Assembly (NCBI RefSeq): GCF_006517255.1
Contig: NZ_CP041185.1
Coordinates: 5,518,001 to 5,582,000, forward strand
Length of the DNA: 64,000 bases
DNA from: Janthinobacterium tructae
GTDB taxonomy: Bacteria > Pseudomonadota > Gammaproteobacteria > Burkholderiales > Burkholderiaceae_D
Direction of reading: 5' to 3'
In this document: positions 35,077 through 42,998 of the stretch, piece by piece
How the letters are laid out: every line of letters begins with the position of its first letter
Numbering within the stretch: the first letter of the stretch is position 1
Position numbers and translations under genes: made by a program
Notes under the pieces: generated by a model
The model's input: the letters and a program-made list of their open reading frames with translations, nothing else
What the model was told of the DNA's origin: nothing
The model's database searches: none

Positions 35077-35736
35077 ATGTTGAAGAAAGCCTTGAACTGC
35101 GCCCTGTTGCTGGGTGCCGCCATGACGGCCGAACTGGCCGGCGCCGGCGAACTGACCCTGTATTCGCGCGACGATTATCACGGCCGCTCGCACACCGTGC
35201 GCGATGCCGTCGCCGACCTGGAAGATGTCCGTTTCAACGATACGACGCAAAGCATCCGCGTGCGCTCGGGACGCTGGGAAGCGTGCGAGGAAGCCGATTT
35301 CCGAGGTGCCTGCTTTCTGCTCGAGGCTGGCGAGTATCCGTCGCTGGACGGCCATGCCAACAAAATCACCTCGCTGCGCGAAGTGCGCGGCGGCTGGGAC
35401 GGTCATCCGGGCCGTGACCGGGATCGAGATCGGGATCACCGCCGGGAGCGCGACCGGGAGCGCGGCCATTTGCCAGGGCGCTCGCTGGGCGGCGAACTGA
35501 CCTTCTATACGCGCGATGATTTCGCCGGCCGTAGTCTGACCGTGCGCAATGGCGCTGCCGACTTGCGCGAGCGCGATTTCAACGACACGGTGCAAAGCGT
35601 GCGCGTGCGCTCCGGCTATTGGGAAGTGTGCGAGGACGTGGATTTCCGTGGCCGCTGCCGCACGCTGGGTCCCGGCGATTACGCGAGCCTGGAACGCCTG
35701 AGTAACCGCATTTCGTCGGTGCGCGAAGTGCGCTGA
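35077..35736 (+). CDS. Secreted beta/gamma-crystallin protein 1 (two domains)
   Basis: This 219-residue protein has a signal peptide (about 1-22, ending LAGA-GEL). Two beta/gamma-crystallin domains lie at about 24-106 and 137-219. Each has Greek-key blocks such as LTLYSRDDYHGRSHTV and a calcium-type loop ending in S (NDTTQS, NDTVQS), plus NKITS and NRISS in the second motif. Each domain also has two cysteines that could form a disulfide (WEACEEADFRGAC, WEVCEDVDFRGRC). The linker is a run of Arg, Asp and Glu (roughly 108-130). Microbial members bind calcium and gain stability, but their role is poorly known. It is the first of four paralogues in a row. Confidence 0.88.
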   Translation: MLKKALNCALLLGAAMTAELAGAGELTLYSRDDYHGRSHTVRDAVADLEDVRFNDTTQSIRVRSGRWEACEEADFRGACFLLEAGEYPSLDGHANKITSLREVRGGWDGHPGRDRDRDRDHRRERDRERGHLPGRSLGGELTFYTRDDFAGRSLTVRNGAADLRERDFNDTVQSVRVRSGYWEVCEDVDFRGRCRTLGPGDYASLERLSNRISSVREVR

Positions 35737-35755
35737 CGCGGGGCTGGCAAGAGTG

Positions 35756-35785
35756 GCCGGTCCCTGCGGGGGCCGGCTATTGCTT
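35756..35785 (+). terminator. Probable terminator after crystallin gene 1
   Basis: The stem GCCGGTCCC / GGGGGCCGGC with a short loop is followed by TATTGCTTTT. The T tract is interrupted, so strength is uncertain. Confidence 0.55.
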
Positions 35786-35816
35786 TTGGTAACAATTTAT
35801 TGTGCTTTTCCCATAC

Positions 35817-35825
35817 TTTGTTACA
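35817..35825 (+). promoter_or_regulatory. TTTGTTACA element, crystallin gene 2
   Basis: TTTGTTACA occurs 79 bp before the ATG of the second crystallin gene. TACACT follows at 35846, again 22 bp after TTGTTA. Confidence 0.45.
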
Positions 35826-35904
35826 CCGTTTTTTCTACGGATGGCTACACTGACATCAGTTGTCATGTCGATCACTTGCCTTTGCCGCCACCGGAGACCA
35901 CCCC

Positions 35905-36777
35905 ATGAATCGCCCGTTCGCCTTTGCCCTGCTGTGCGCCAGTTCGTTGTTTGTCCACCTCGCGGCGCAGGCCGGCGAAATCCGCCTGTACACCGATGAT
36001 AATTTCAAAGGCAGGGTAGTGGTTTTGCGCGATACGACCGATGACTTGTCGCGCGTCAATTTCAACGATACCGTGTCGAGCATCCAGGTCGATGCGGGCA
36101 GCTGGGAGGTGTGCAAGGATGCCGATTTCAAGGGCGATTGCAAGACGCTGGAAAGAGGCGATTACCGCTCGCTGCCGGGCATGAACGATAAAATTTCGTC
36201 CGTGCGCGAAATCGGCGGCGGGCAGGGGAGCGGCAGCAGCGGTGGCCGCCGCGCGGCGCTGGAACTGTATGCCGACAGCAGCCAGCGCGGCGCGTCGGCC
36301 GGCGTCAATTCGGACCGCGACGACCTGGTCGACATCAGCTTCAATGACCGCGCCAGCAGCGCGCGCATCGAGCATGGCTACTGGCAGTTGTGCAGCGATT
36401 CCAACTACCGTGGCAGCTGCCGCGTGTTCGGCCCTGGCAGCCACGATGACCTGGGCAGCTTGAATGGGCGCGTGTCGTCGGCGCGCCTGGTCGATCCGCG
36501 CGAAGAGAACCGTCCGCAAAATGACGCGGGCCTGGTGGTGCTGTACGGCCGCGCATTTTTGAAAGGACCCGGGCTGCAGGTGAACCGCGACGTCAGCGAC
36601 CTGGTGCGCCTGAACTTCAATGACCAGGCCGAATCCATCGCCGTGAACGAAGGCACCTGGGAAGTGTGCACGGATTCCCAGTTCAACGGCACCTGCGAGC
36701 GCATGGGACCGGGCAAGTATGAAGTGCTGAACACGGCGCTCGACAAGCGCATTTCCTCGCTGCGCCGCCTGTACTGA
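35905..36777 (+). CDS. Secreted beta/gamma-crystallin protein 2 (three domains)
   Basis: This 290-residue protein has a signal peptide (about 1-22, ending AQA-GEI). Three crystallin domains lie at about 23-100, 112-197 and 210-290. Calcium-type motifs are NDTVSS and NDKISS in domain 1, NDRASS in domain 2 and NDQAES in domain 3; domain 1 therefore has two canonical sites. Paired cysteines recur in each domain (WEVCKDADFKGDC, WQLCSDSNYRGSC, WEVCTDSQFNGTC). The first linker is Gly/Ser-rich. The ATG at 35905 is the last before the signal peptide. Confidence 0.88.
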   Translation: MNRPFAFALLCASSLFVHLAAQAGEIRLYTDDNFKGRVVVLRDTTDDLSRVNFNDTVSSIQVDAGSWEVCKDADFKGDCKTLERGDYRSLPGMNDKISSVREIGGGQGSGSSGGRRAALELYADSSQRGASAGVNSDRDDLVDISFNDRASSARIEHGYWQLCSDSNYRGSCRVFGPGSHDDLGSLNGRVSSARLVDPREENRPQNDAGLVVLYGRAFLKGPGLQVNRDVSDLVRLNFNDQAESIAVNEGTWEVCTDSQFNGTCERMGPGKYEVLNTALDKRISSLRRLY

Positions 36778-36809
36778 GCGTGTGATCGGGCCGTCCGCTT
36801 GGCCTTGTA

Positions 36810-36818
36810 TTTGTTACA
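36810..36818 (+). promoter_or_regulatory. TTTGTTACA element, crystallin gene 3
   Basis: TTTGTTACA occurs 61 bp before the ATG of the third crystallin gene. No TACACT-like hexamer follows at the spacing seen in the other three. Confidence 0.4.
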
Positions 36819-36879
36819 CTAACACCCTGGCGTTTTGACCAGGAAAATCATCACCAAAGAATGAAGAATGGAGTTAATC

Positions 36880-37869
36880 ATGACGGGCCCTTTCAAACAT
36901 GCTGCGGCATGCGCCGCAACCTTGCTGCTGTCGCTGGCGGCCCACGCCGGCGCCCATGCGGGCGAGATCACCCTGTTCGAGGACGACAATTTCCGTGGCC
37001 GCGCCGTGACCCTGCGCGAGACGACGGACGACCTGTCGCGCATGGGCTTCAATGACAAGGCGTCGAGCATCATGGTACGTTCGGGTACGTGGGATGTGTG
37101 CACGGACTCCGGTTTTCGCGGCAATTGCCGCACCCTGGGGCCAGGCGAATACCGCTCTTTGCCGGGCATGAACGACGCCATCACTTCGGTGCGCGAATCG
37201 GGCCGCGGCGATGGCTACAATCCGGGGCGTCCGGGACGCGATCCAGACCGTGGCAATGGCGGCTATGGCCGTGGCGGCACCCTGGAAGTGTATTCGGGCG
37301 CCGGCCAGAATGGCGGCTCGGCGCGCCTGAACCGCGATACGGACGATTTCGTCGGCATCGGTTTCAATGACCGCACCACCAGCATCGTCATCCATAACGG
37401 CTACTGGCAGCTGTGCAGCGATTCGAACTACCAGGGCACCTGCCGCATCTTCGGCCCCGGCCGCCACGATGACCTGGGGCGTGGCCTCGATGGGCGCGTG
37501 TCGTCGGCGCGCATGGTCGACGAGCGCGAAGCGCGTCGCCAGCAGCAGTACGATCAACAGTACCAGCGGCCGCAATACGAGCAGCAGTATCCGCAGTATC
37601 AGCAGCCGCAGTACCAGCAGCGCGGCGCCGTCCTGCTGTTCCCCGAGGCGGGCATGCGCGGCGAACCGCTGGCGCTGGACCGCAATGCGGAAGACCTGGT
37701 GCGCTACAATTTCAATGACCGGGCCTCGTCCATCGTCGTCAACGAGGGCCAGTGGGAAGTGTGCAGCGATTCGAACTTCCGTGGCCGCTGCGAAGTGATC
37801 GGGCCGGGCGAATACGGTCGCCTGAACAACATGGAAAACCAGATTTCCTCGCTGCGCCGCGTGCGCTGA
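36880..37869 (+). CDS. Secreted beta/gamma-crystallin protein 3 (three domains, Q/Y-rich linker)
   Basis: This 329-residue protein has a signal peptide (about 1-26, LLLSLAAHAGAHA). Three crystallin domains lie at about 27-108, 127-211 and 245-329, with loops NDKASS, NDRTTS and NDRASS. Between domains 2 and 3 is a low-complexity stretch of about 30 residues made of Gln, Tyr and Pro. GGAG six bases before the ATG at 36880 decides the start over an ATG at 36868. It is closely related in sequence to genes 2 and 4, consistent with tandem duplication. Confidence 0.88.
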   Translation: MTGPFKHAAACAATLLLSLAAHAGAHAGEITLFEDDNFRGRAVTLRETTDDLSRMGFNDKASSIMVRSGTWDVCTDSGFRGNCRTLGPGEYRSLPGMNDAITSVRESGRGDGYNPGRPGRDPDRGNGGYGRGGTLEVYSGAGQNGGSARLNRDTDDFVGIGFNDRTTSIVIHNGYWQLCSDSNYQGTCRIFGPGRHDDLGRGLDGRVSSARMVDEREARRQQQYDQQYQRPQYEQQYPQYQQPQYQQRGAVLLFPEAGMRGEPLALDRNAEDLVRYNFNDRASSIVVNEGQWEVCSDSNFRGRCEVIGPGEYGRLNNMENQISSLRRVR

Positions 37870-37895
37870 TTTTCTCCAGTACACATGCTGACAGG

Positions 37896-37929
37896 CCGCC
37901 TGCCGGGTTGCTCCCGCCGGGCGGTTTTT
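37896..37929 (+). terminator. Rho-independent terminator after crystallin gene 3
   Basis: The arms CCGCCTGCCGGG and CCCGCCGGGCGG pair with one mismatch and are followed by TTTTT. Confidence 0.8.
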
Positions 37930-37963
37930 ACATTCGCTGCCGTGCGCTGACATTTGCTTGCCC

Positions 37964-37972
37964 TTTGTTACA
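37964..37972 (+). promoter_or_regulatory. TTTGTTACA element, crystallin gene 4
   Basis: TTTGTTACA occurs 57 bp before the ATG of the fourth crystallin gene, with TACACT 23 bp after the TTGTTA core. Confidence 0.45.
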
Positions 37973-38029
37973 CTCGCCGCCTGCCGCCTGGACTACACTG
38001 GCGAAAATGTAATCAGTATTGGAGTTGTC

Positions 38030-38719
38030 ATGGTTCGATCTTTCCGGCCCGCGCTGCTGTGCGCGGCCACCTTCCTCGCCCCCCTTGCCGCATCCGCGGG
38101 CGAAATTACCTTGTTCGAGGACGCCGGTTTCCGCGGCCGCCAGGTCACCCTGCGTTCCGACGCGGGTGATTTGTCGCGCATGGGCTTTAACGACAAGACG
38201 TCCAGCGTCATCGTGCGCTCGGGCACCTGGGAAGTGTGCAAGGACGCCAACTACCGGGGCAACTGCCGTACCTTCGGGCCGGGGCGCTACGACAGCATGC
38301 CGGGCATGAACGACGCCATTTCCTCCGTGCGCGAAGCGGGACGCCCGGGCCATGGCGGCGGCCACCGCCCCGATCACCGTCCCTACCCGCCGCGTCCTCC
38401 GCGTCCGGAGCCGGAGCGTCCTCATCCCGGTTATCCAGGCCATGGCGGCGGACACCGTCCCGACATGAATGGCGCCGTGCTGATGTTTCCTGACGCCGGC
38501 ATGCGCGGCCGGCCCGTGCGCCTGGACCGAGAAGTGCGCGACTTGAGCCGCTATGGCTTCAACGACCGCGCCGAATCGATCGTCGTCAATTACGGCCGCT
38601 GGGAGTTCTGCGTCGATGCCAACTTCCGTGGCCGCTGCGTGGCGATGGGGCCAGGCAGCTACGGCCGCCTGCACGGTGGCCTCGACCGCCGCATTTCCTC
38701 GCTGCGCCGCGTGCGCTAG
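38030..38719 (+). CDS. Secreted beta/gamma-crystallin protein 4 (two domains, P/H/R-rich linker)
   Basis: This 229-residue protein has a signal peptide (about 1-22, LAPLAASA-GEI). Two crystallin domains lie at about 23-104 and 147-229. Loops are NDKTSS and NDAISS in domain 1 and NDRAES in domain 2. Between them is a Pro, His, Gly and Arg-rich stretch of about 40 residues containing repeated HGGGHRPD. GGAG lies five bases before the ATG. It completes the run of four, giving ten domains in total. Confidence 0.88.
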   Translation: MVRSFRPALLCAATFLAPLAASAGEITLFEDAGFRGRQVTLRSDAGDLSRMGFNDKTSSVIVRSGTWEVCKDANYRGNCRTFGPGRYDSMPGMNDAISSVREAGRPGHGGGHRPDHRPYPPRPPRPEPERPHPGYPGHGGGHRPDMNGAVLMFPDAGMRGRPVRLDREVRDLSRYGFNDRAESIVVNYGRWEFCVDANFRGRCVAMGPGSYGRLHGGLDRRISSLRRVR

Positions 38720-38738
38720 GCGTTCGGCCTTCCCTTCC

Positions 38739-38775
38739 AGCGCCCGCGTGCCCCATGTTTCGCGGGCGCTGTTGT
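38739..38775 (+). terminator. Hairpin after crystallin gene 4
   Basis: CAGCGCCCGCG and CGCGGGCGCTG form an 11-bp perfect stem with a 11-base loop, followed by the imperfect T tract TTGTATTGT. Confidence 0.65.
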
Positions 38776-38849
38776 ATTGTGCGCACGCTATGTCACACTC
38801 AATTCGTGTACTCTTCCCATAGGCAGTTCAACCATGGGGAGCAAACGCG

Positions 38850-39770
38850 GTGGAATACAAGGACTACTACAAGGAACTTGGCGTCGAAAAGACGGCGACC
38901 GAGGCCGAGATCAAGAAGGCGTACCGCAAGCTGGTACGCAAATACCACCCCGACGTGAGCAAGGAACCGGACGCGGACAAGCGCACCAAGGCCCTGAATG
39001 AGGCCTACGGCGTGCTGGGCGACGCGGAAAAGCGCGCCGCCTACGATGAACTGGGCCGCAACCAGGGTGCGCAGGGCCAGCCCTTCCGGCCGCCGCCGGA
39101 CTGGGGTTCGGGTTACGAATCATCGGGCGCCGACGACAGCGACTTCTTTGCCGACCTGTTTGCCCACGTGGGCGGGCGCCGCCGCGCCGGCGGCAGTTTC
39201 CAGATGCAGGGCGAAGACAGCCACGCCGCCATCACCATCGATTTGCACGACAGCTACCATGGGGCCAAGCGCCACATCGTCATGCGCGTGCCCGAAGCGG
39301 ATGCGCAAGGCCACGTGGTGACGCGCGAGCGCACGCTCGAAGTGACGATACCGAAAGGCGTCACGGAGGGCCAGCAGCTGCGCATGAAGGGGCAGGGCAA
39401 TCCTGGCAGCGGCGGCGCGCCCGCTGGCGACCTGTATCTGGAAATCCGCTTTCAGCCCGATGCACGCTACAAGGTGGAAGGGCGCGACGTGTTCGAGACG
39501 GTGCCCGTCACGCCATGGGAAGCGGCGCTGGGCGGCGAAATCGCCGTGCCCACGCCATCGGGCACAGTGGCCGTCACGGTGCCGCCCAATTCGCAGACGG
39601 GGCGCAAGCTGCGCCTGAAGGGGCGCGGCATTCCCGCCGCCCAGCCGGGCGACCTGTATCTGCTGCTGGAAGTGGTGCTGCCGCCAGCGAACGATGACAA
39701 GGCGCGCGAATTGTATGCAACCATGGCGCGCGAGATGGCTTTCAATCCGCGCCAGAAGCTGGGAGGGTAA
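38850..39770 (+). CDS. cbpA: DnaJ-family co-chaperone CbpA
   Basis: Curved-DNA-binding DnaJ homologue of 306 residues that stimulates DnaK and binds the nucleoid in stationary phase. The J domain covers 1-68 with HPD at 33-35. A Gly/Phe-poor linker follows, then the two substrate-binding beta domains (about 120-300, with LEVTIPKGVTEGQQLRMKGQG and DLYLEIRF). There is no zinc-finger domain, as expected for CbpA. The start is GTG at 38850 with GGGGAG eight bases upstream. The inhibitor gene cbpM follows 3 bp later. Confidence 0.93.
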   Translation: MEYKDYYKELGVEKTATEAEIKKAYRKLVRKYHPDVSKEPDADKRTKALNEAYGVLGDAEKRAAYDELGRNQGAQGQPFRPPPDWGSGYESSGADDSDFFADLFAHVGGRRRAGGSFQMQGEDSHAAITIDLHDSYHGAKRHIVMRVPEADAQGHVVTRERTLEVTIPKGVTEGQQLRMKGQGNPGSGGAPAGDLYLEIRFQPDARYKVEGRDVFETVPVTPWEAALGGEIAVPTPSGTVAVTVPPNSQTGRKLRLKGRGIPAAQPGDLYLLLEVVLPPANDDKARELYATMAREMAFNPRQKLGG

Positions 39771-39773
39771 ATC

Positions 39774-40085
39774 ATGACAAACAAGGTAATTGGCGAACTG
39801 CTCGAAGATCGTGCCCTGAGCCTGGAGGAACTGGCGCGCGCCTGCGCCGTGGAGCCGGACTGGGTGGTGCGGCATGTGCAGACCGGCGTGCTGCTGCAAA
39901 ATGGCCCGCCGGCGGGGCAACTGACGGCCTGGCGCTTCACCAGCCTGGATCTGGTGCGCGCGCGGCGCCTGCACGAAATCGAATCCGTGTTCGATGCGAA
40001 CGCCGAACTGGCCGCGCTGGTGGTCGATCTGTCGGAAGAAGTGGCGCGCCTGCGCCGCCGCCTGCACGTGCTGGGCGTCGAGTAG
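39774..40085 (+). CDS. cbpM: Chaperone modulatory protein CbpM
   Basis: This 103-residue MerR-like helical protein binds the CbpA J domain and blocks its activity. It begins MTNKVIGELLEDRALSLEELARACAVE and ends in a coiled coil (LSEEVARLRRRLHVL). Its place 3 bp after cbpA is the normal arrangement. Confidence 0.92.
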   Translation: MTNKVIGELLEDRALSLEELARACAVEPDWVVRHVQTGVLLQNGPPAGQLTAWRFTSLDLVRARRLHEIESVFDANAELAALVVDLSEEVARLRRRLHVLGVE

Positions 40086-40088
40086 CCT

Positions 40089-40316
40089 TCAGGCCGGGTC
40101 GCCGTGCCGCTGCACGGTGATCCTGCCGATATAAAACTGCCCGTCGATGACCACCCGGTGCGGGATGCCGGCCACGTCGAAGCCGGGGCCGCCGTCTTCC
40201 ATCCATTCCAGTGCCAGCGAGTCGAACTGCTGTGGCGTCATGCGCAGCATCTGCGCCGTGATGACGAAGCGCGCGCCAGGTTTTTGTTTGTTGACGAAGT
40301 CGTCGATGCCGGCCAT
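40089..40316 (-). CDS. Hypothetical protein, 75 residues
   Basis: Small soluble protein starting MAGIDDFVNKQKPGARFVIT and ending with a beta-rich part (HRVVIDGQFYIGRITVQRHG). No family recognised. It is convergent with cbpM, 3 bp from its stop. Codon pattern and a sensible start support it as a real gene. Confidence 0.6.
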   Translation of the reverse strand: MAGIDDFVNKQKPGARFVITAQMLRMTPQQFDSLALEWMEDGGPGFDVAGIPHRVVIDGQFYIGRITVQRHGDPA

Positions 40317-40366
40317 GGTGGTTCCTTATCAATGTATGCGCGCATGATACCCGCCCGCGCGCGCAT

Positions 40367-41281
40367 CTAAAAGACTTGTTCCAGCAACGGCAACTGCTCC
40401 GCAAAGCGCTCGGTCAGCCACTTGCCCGCCTGGCCGGGCGGCGTGTCGGCGCGCTGGATCAGGTAAATCGGATAGTTCTCGCCCTTGTCGACGGCCAGCG
40501 GCAGGTGCATCAGCCGTCCCTGCGTCAAATCTTCGCGCACCATCGCTTCTGGCATGTTGCCCCAGCCCAGACCCGCGCGCAGCAAGGCGTGCTTGGAACC
40601 GAGGTCGCCCAGGCGCCAGTTGCGCAATCCCAGCACGCCGAAATCCTGGCCCTGCGTCAGATCGCTGCGGTCGCTGAGCACCAGCTGCACGTGTTCGCGC
40701 GCCACGTTGGAGGCGATCGGGCCGTCCAGCTGCGCCAGCGCGTGGCTGGGCGCGGCCACGGGAATCAGGCGCACGTGACCGACGGCCAGACGTTCGAAGA
40801 CGCTGGCCGTGGCCGTCATCCAGCCGCCGAGGCCGATGTGGCAACTGCCATCCATCACCAGCTGCGCCACGGCACCCATGGCTTCGATACGCAGGCGCAG
40901 GGCGACGGTGGGAAACTGCGCCTGGAACGCCTCCAGAATGCGCACCAGCACGCAGGTGGGGAACATCACGTCGACCACCACCGACACTTCCGCCTCCAGT
41001 CCGCCGGCCAGCGCCTTGGCGCGCGCGCGCATGCCATCGACCTTCAGGGCCACGGCGCGCGCATCGGCCAGCAGGGCCTTGCCCGCGTCCGTCAGGGTGG
41101 GCTTGCGCTTGCCGCGGTCGAGCAGCACCACATTCAGTTGTTCTTCCAGGTTGGCGATGGTGTAGCTGATCACCGATTGCGTGCGGTGCAGCTGGCGCGC
41201 TGCATGGGCGAAGCCGCCCGCGTCGATGACGGCGACAAACACGCGCAACTGGTCGAGCGAAGGCTGGCCCGGTTCTCTCAT
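40367..41281 (-). CDS. LysR-family transcriptional regulator, divergent from azoR
   Basis: This 304-residue regulator has the LysR winged helix at 1-65 (SLDQLRVFVAVIDAGGFAHAARQLHRTQSVISY) and a co-inducer domain from about 95. It is transcribed away from azoR across a 134-bp gap, the usual layout for a LysR protein controlling its divergent neighbour. The inducer is unknown. Confidence 0.9.
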   Translation of the reverse strand: MREPGQPSLDQLRVFVAVIDAGGFAHAARQLHRTQSVISYTIANLEEQLNVVLLDRGKRKPTLTDAGKALLADARAVALKVDGMRARAKALAGGLEAEVSVVVDVMFPTCVLVRILEAFQAQFPTVALRLRIEAMGAVAQLVMDGSCHIGLGGWMTATASVFERLAVGHVRLIPVAAPSHALAQLDGPIASNVAREHVQLVLSDRSDLTQGQDFGVLGLRNWRLGDLGSKHALLRAGLGWGNMPEAMVREDLTQGRLMHLPLAVDKGENYPIYLIQRADTPPGQAGKWLTERFAEQLPLLEQVF

Positions 41282-41415
41282 GGAAACTCCCTATCTAGAA
41301 ATTCGATGCTAACCATTGATATTTATACGGTTTCATCGATGGTAGACCCGAACTATGCTGTGCGCAAGGGCTGCGACGTGGCCCATCCCCTCATCCATTT
41401 CCACAGGAGCAATTC

Positions 41416-42021
41416 ATGAGCAAGGTCTTGTACATCAATAGCAGCGTGCGCAACAGCGGTTCCCTGTCGCGCCAATTGTCCGGCGAATTCGTGGCGAAAC
41501 TGGCCGCGCAAGGTGCCAGCGTGGTCGAACGCGACCTGGCCGTGCAACCGGTGCCGCACCTGACGGAAGAGGTGATGGGCGCCTTCTTCGCCCCGGCAGA
41601 GCAGCGCAGCGCGCAGGCGGCCGCCGCCGTGCAGCTGTCCGATACCCTGGTCGACGAATTGCTGGCCGCCGACGTGCTGGTGCTGGCCGCGCCCATGTAC
41701 AACTTTTCCGTGCCGTCGACCCTGAAGGCGTGGATCGACCACGTGGCGCGCGCGGGCCGTACTTTCCAGTACACGGCGACGGGGCCCGTCGGCCTGGCCA
41801 CGGGCAAGAAAGCGGTTATTTTCACGGCCAGCGGTGGCGTCTACAGCGCAGGGCCGGGCGCCGCGTATGACTACCTGAGCACCTATCTGCGCACGGCGCT
41901 GGGCTTCATCGGCATCACCGACATCGAGTTCGTGCAGGCCGAAGGCGTGGCCATGGGCGAGGAGGCCGTTGCCAGCGCGATCGCTAAGGGCCGCGCCTCG
42001 ATCGAAGCCCTGGCCGCCTGA
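41416..42021 (+). CDS. azoR: FMN-dependent NADH-azoreductase
   Basis: Flavodoxin-like NAD(P)H:quinone/azo oxidoreductase of 201 residues. The FMN loop NSSVRNSGSLSRQL is at 8-21, the block LAAPMYNFSVPSTLKAWIDHVARAGRTF is diagnostic, and FTASGGVYS follows. It reduces quinones and azo compounds and helps in quinone or thiol stress. AGGAG precedes the ATG. Confidence 0.93.
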   Translation: MSKVLYINSSVRNSGSLSRQLSGEFVAKLAAQGASVVERDLAVQPVPHLTEEVMGAFFAPAEQRSAQAAAAVQLSDTLVDELLAADVLVLAAPMYNFSVPSTLKAWIDHVARAGRTFQYTATGPVGLATGKKAVIFTASGGVYSAGPGAAYDYLSTYLRTALGFIGITDIEFVQAEGVAMGEEAVASAIAKGRASIEALAA

Positions 42022-42119
42022 ACCAGGCCTTCAGAGGGATCGTCAATCTGCCATGGTTGACATAAGCTTGCCGGCGGCACGCCCCGTGTCAGCCCGGCGA
42101 GCGGTTCGCCATGACAACT

Positions 42120-42315
42120 TCATCCAGCGCTAACCACAGCGTACTCCAGCGTGCCACCCGCGTTCAGTACAGGGTTGCCCAGCAAGAATTTTTTCGCATC
42201 GTCTATACTTTCAGCTTGCACAAGTAGATAGCCCGACAAGTGTGCCTGCACCGGCCTGGCCGTTGCAGGCAGATGCTTGTGTGTCGTCATGCATGCAGAT
42301 GATGTAGTCATTCAT
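42120..42315 (-). pseudogene. Decayed YciI-like gene with internal deletion and frameshift
   Basis: A good ribosome binding site (AGGAGAAAAGG) precedes an ATG at 42315 that encodes MNDYIICMHDDT, the usual start of YciI/DGPF-type proteins. That frame stops at 42211. In another frame the typical C-terminus follows: HLSGYLLVQAESIDDAKKF and LLGNPVLNAGGTLE. The middle of about 40-50 residues expected in the family is missing. I read this as a remnant of one gene that suffered a deletion and lost its frame. Confidence 0.6.
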
Positions 42316-42451
42316 CCTTTTCTCCTGTGCCGCCTGATAAAAAGAGAGCTGAATTGAGTATCCTGAGCAATCGCGAGCGCATGGTTTTACCCTCACCGCG
42401 TCAGTCCGTAGAGACAAGCTGTCCGGCCATGTCATTTTTGGAGCGCACATC

Positions 42452-42706
42452 GTGCCGATAAAGTATGTTGATTTTTATGAAGTGAATTACACGGCAGAGC
42501 GCTTGCCGGGCTGCAAACTATGGGGCGCGTACGTCGCCATCTATGCCCCCTCGTCCAACCCCATGCACCGGGTGAATCTGCTGCGCAAGCGCCGGGTGTC
42601 GGCCGACCACCCGTTTGCAACGGAAGCGGACGCCATGGCGGAAGCGGGCGAGGTGGCCGTCAAGCTGGTCGAGCGGCGCCGGCGCCGCTATGTCTTCCAT
42701 CCCTGA
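42452..42706 (+). CDS. Hypothetical protein, 84 residues
   Basis: The start is GTG at 42452 with GGAG eight bases upstream. The protein (start MPIKYVDFYEVNYTAERLPG) has a mixed alpha/beta composition and ends with a run of arginines (VERRRRRYVFHP). No family recognised. Its end overlaps the convergent Trp-rich gene by 19 bp. Confidence 0.6.
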   Translation: MPIKYVDFYEVNYTAERLPGCKLWGAYVAIYAPSSNPMHRVNLLRKRRVSADHPFATEADAMAEAGEVAVKLVERRRRRYVFHP

Positions 42707-42927
42707 TGCCATTGCGCCGCATCCTGCAGCACGCGCCATGGCAGGATTTGCACGCGGCCGGAATGCACGGCTTCCAGCGCCACGTGCGTGACGGGTTCAT
42801 CGGGCGTGGCAGCTGCGCATAGCTTGATGACGAGGAAGTGTTTTTCCTTGTTGGCTGGCGTAACGGCCGTCCATTTGCTGTTGAGTAATTTGTTCGGACG
42901 CAAGTTGTTGCGCTTTAGAAGGTTCAT
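42688..42927 (-). CDS. TIGR02450-type small Trp-rich protein
   Basis: This 79-residue protein contains LLNSKWTAVTPANKEKHFLV and VALEAVHSGRVQILPWRVL followed by QWHQGW, the conserved blocks of the small Trp-rich family TIGR02450 (DUF2389). The function of the family is unknown. Confidence 0.8.
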   Translation of the reverse strand: MNLLKRNNLRPNKLLNSKWTAVTPANKEKHFLVIKLCAAATPDEPVTHVALEAVHSGRVQILPWRVLQDAAQWHQGWKT

Positions 42928-42998
42928 GGCGGCTCCCGGATTGGCGTGATGGTGATGTTGCCATTATCATGCAATACCCGCCACGCACGAGGAATGCC

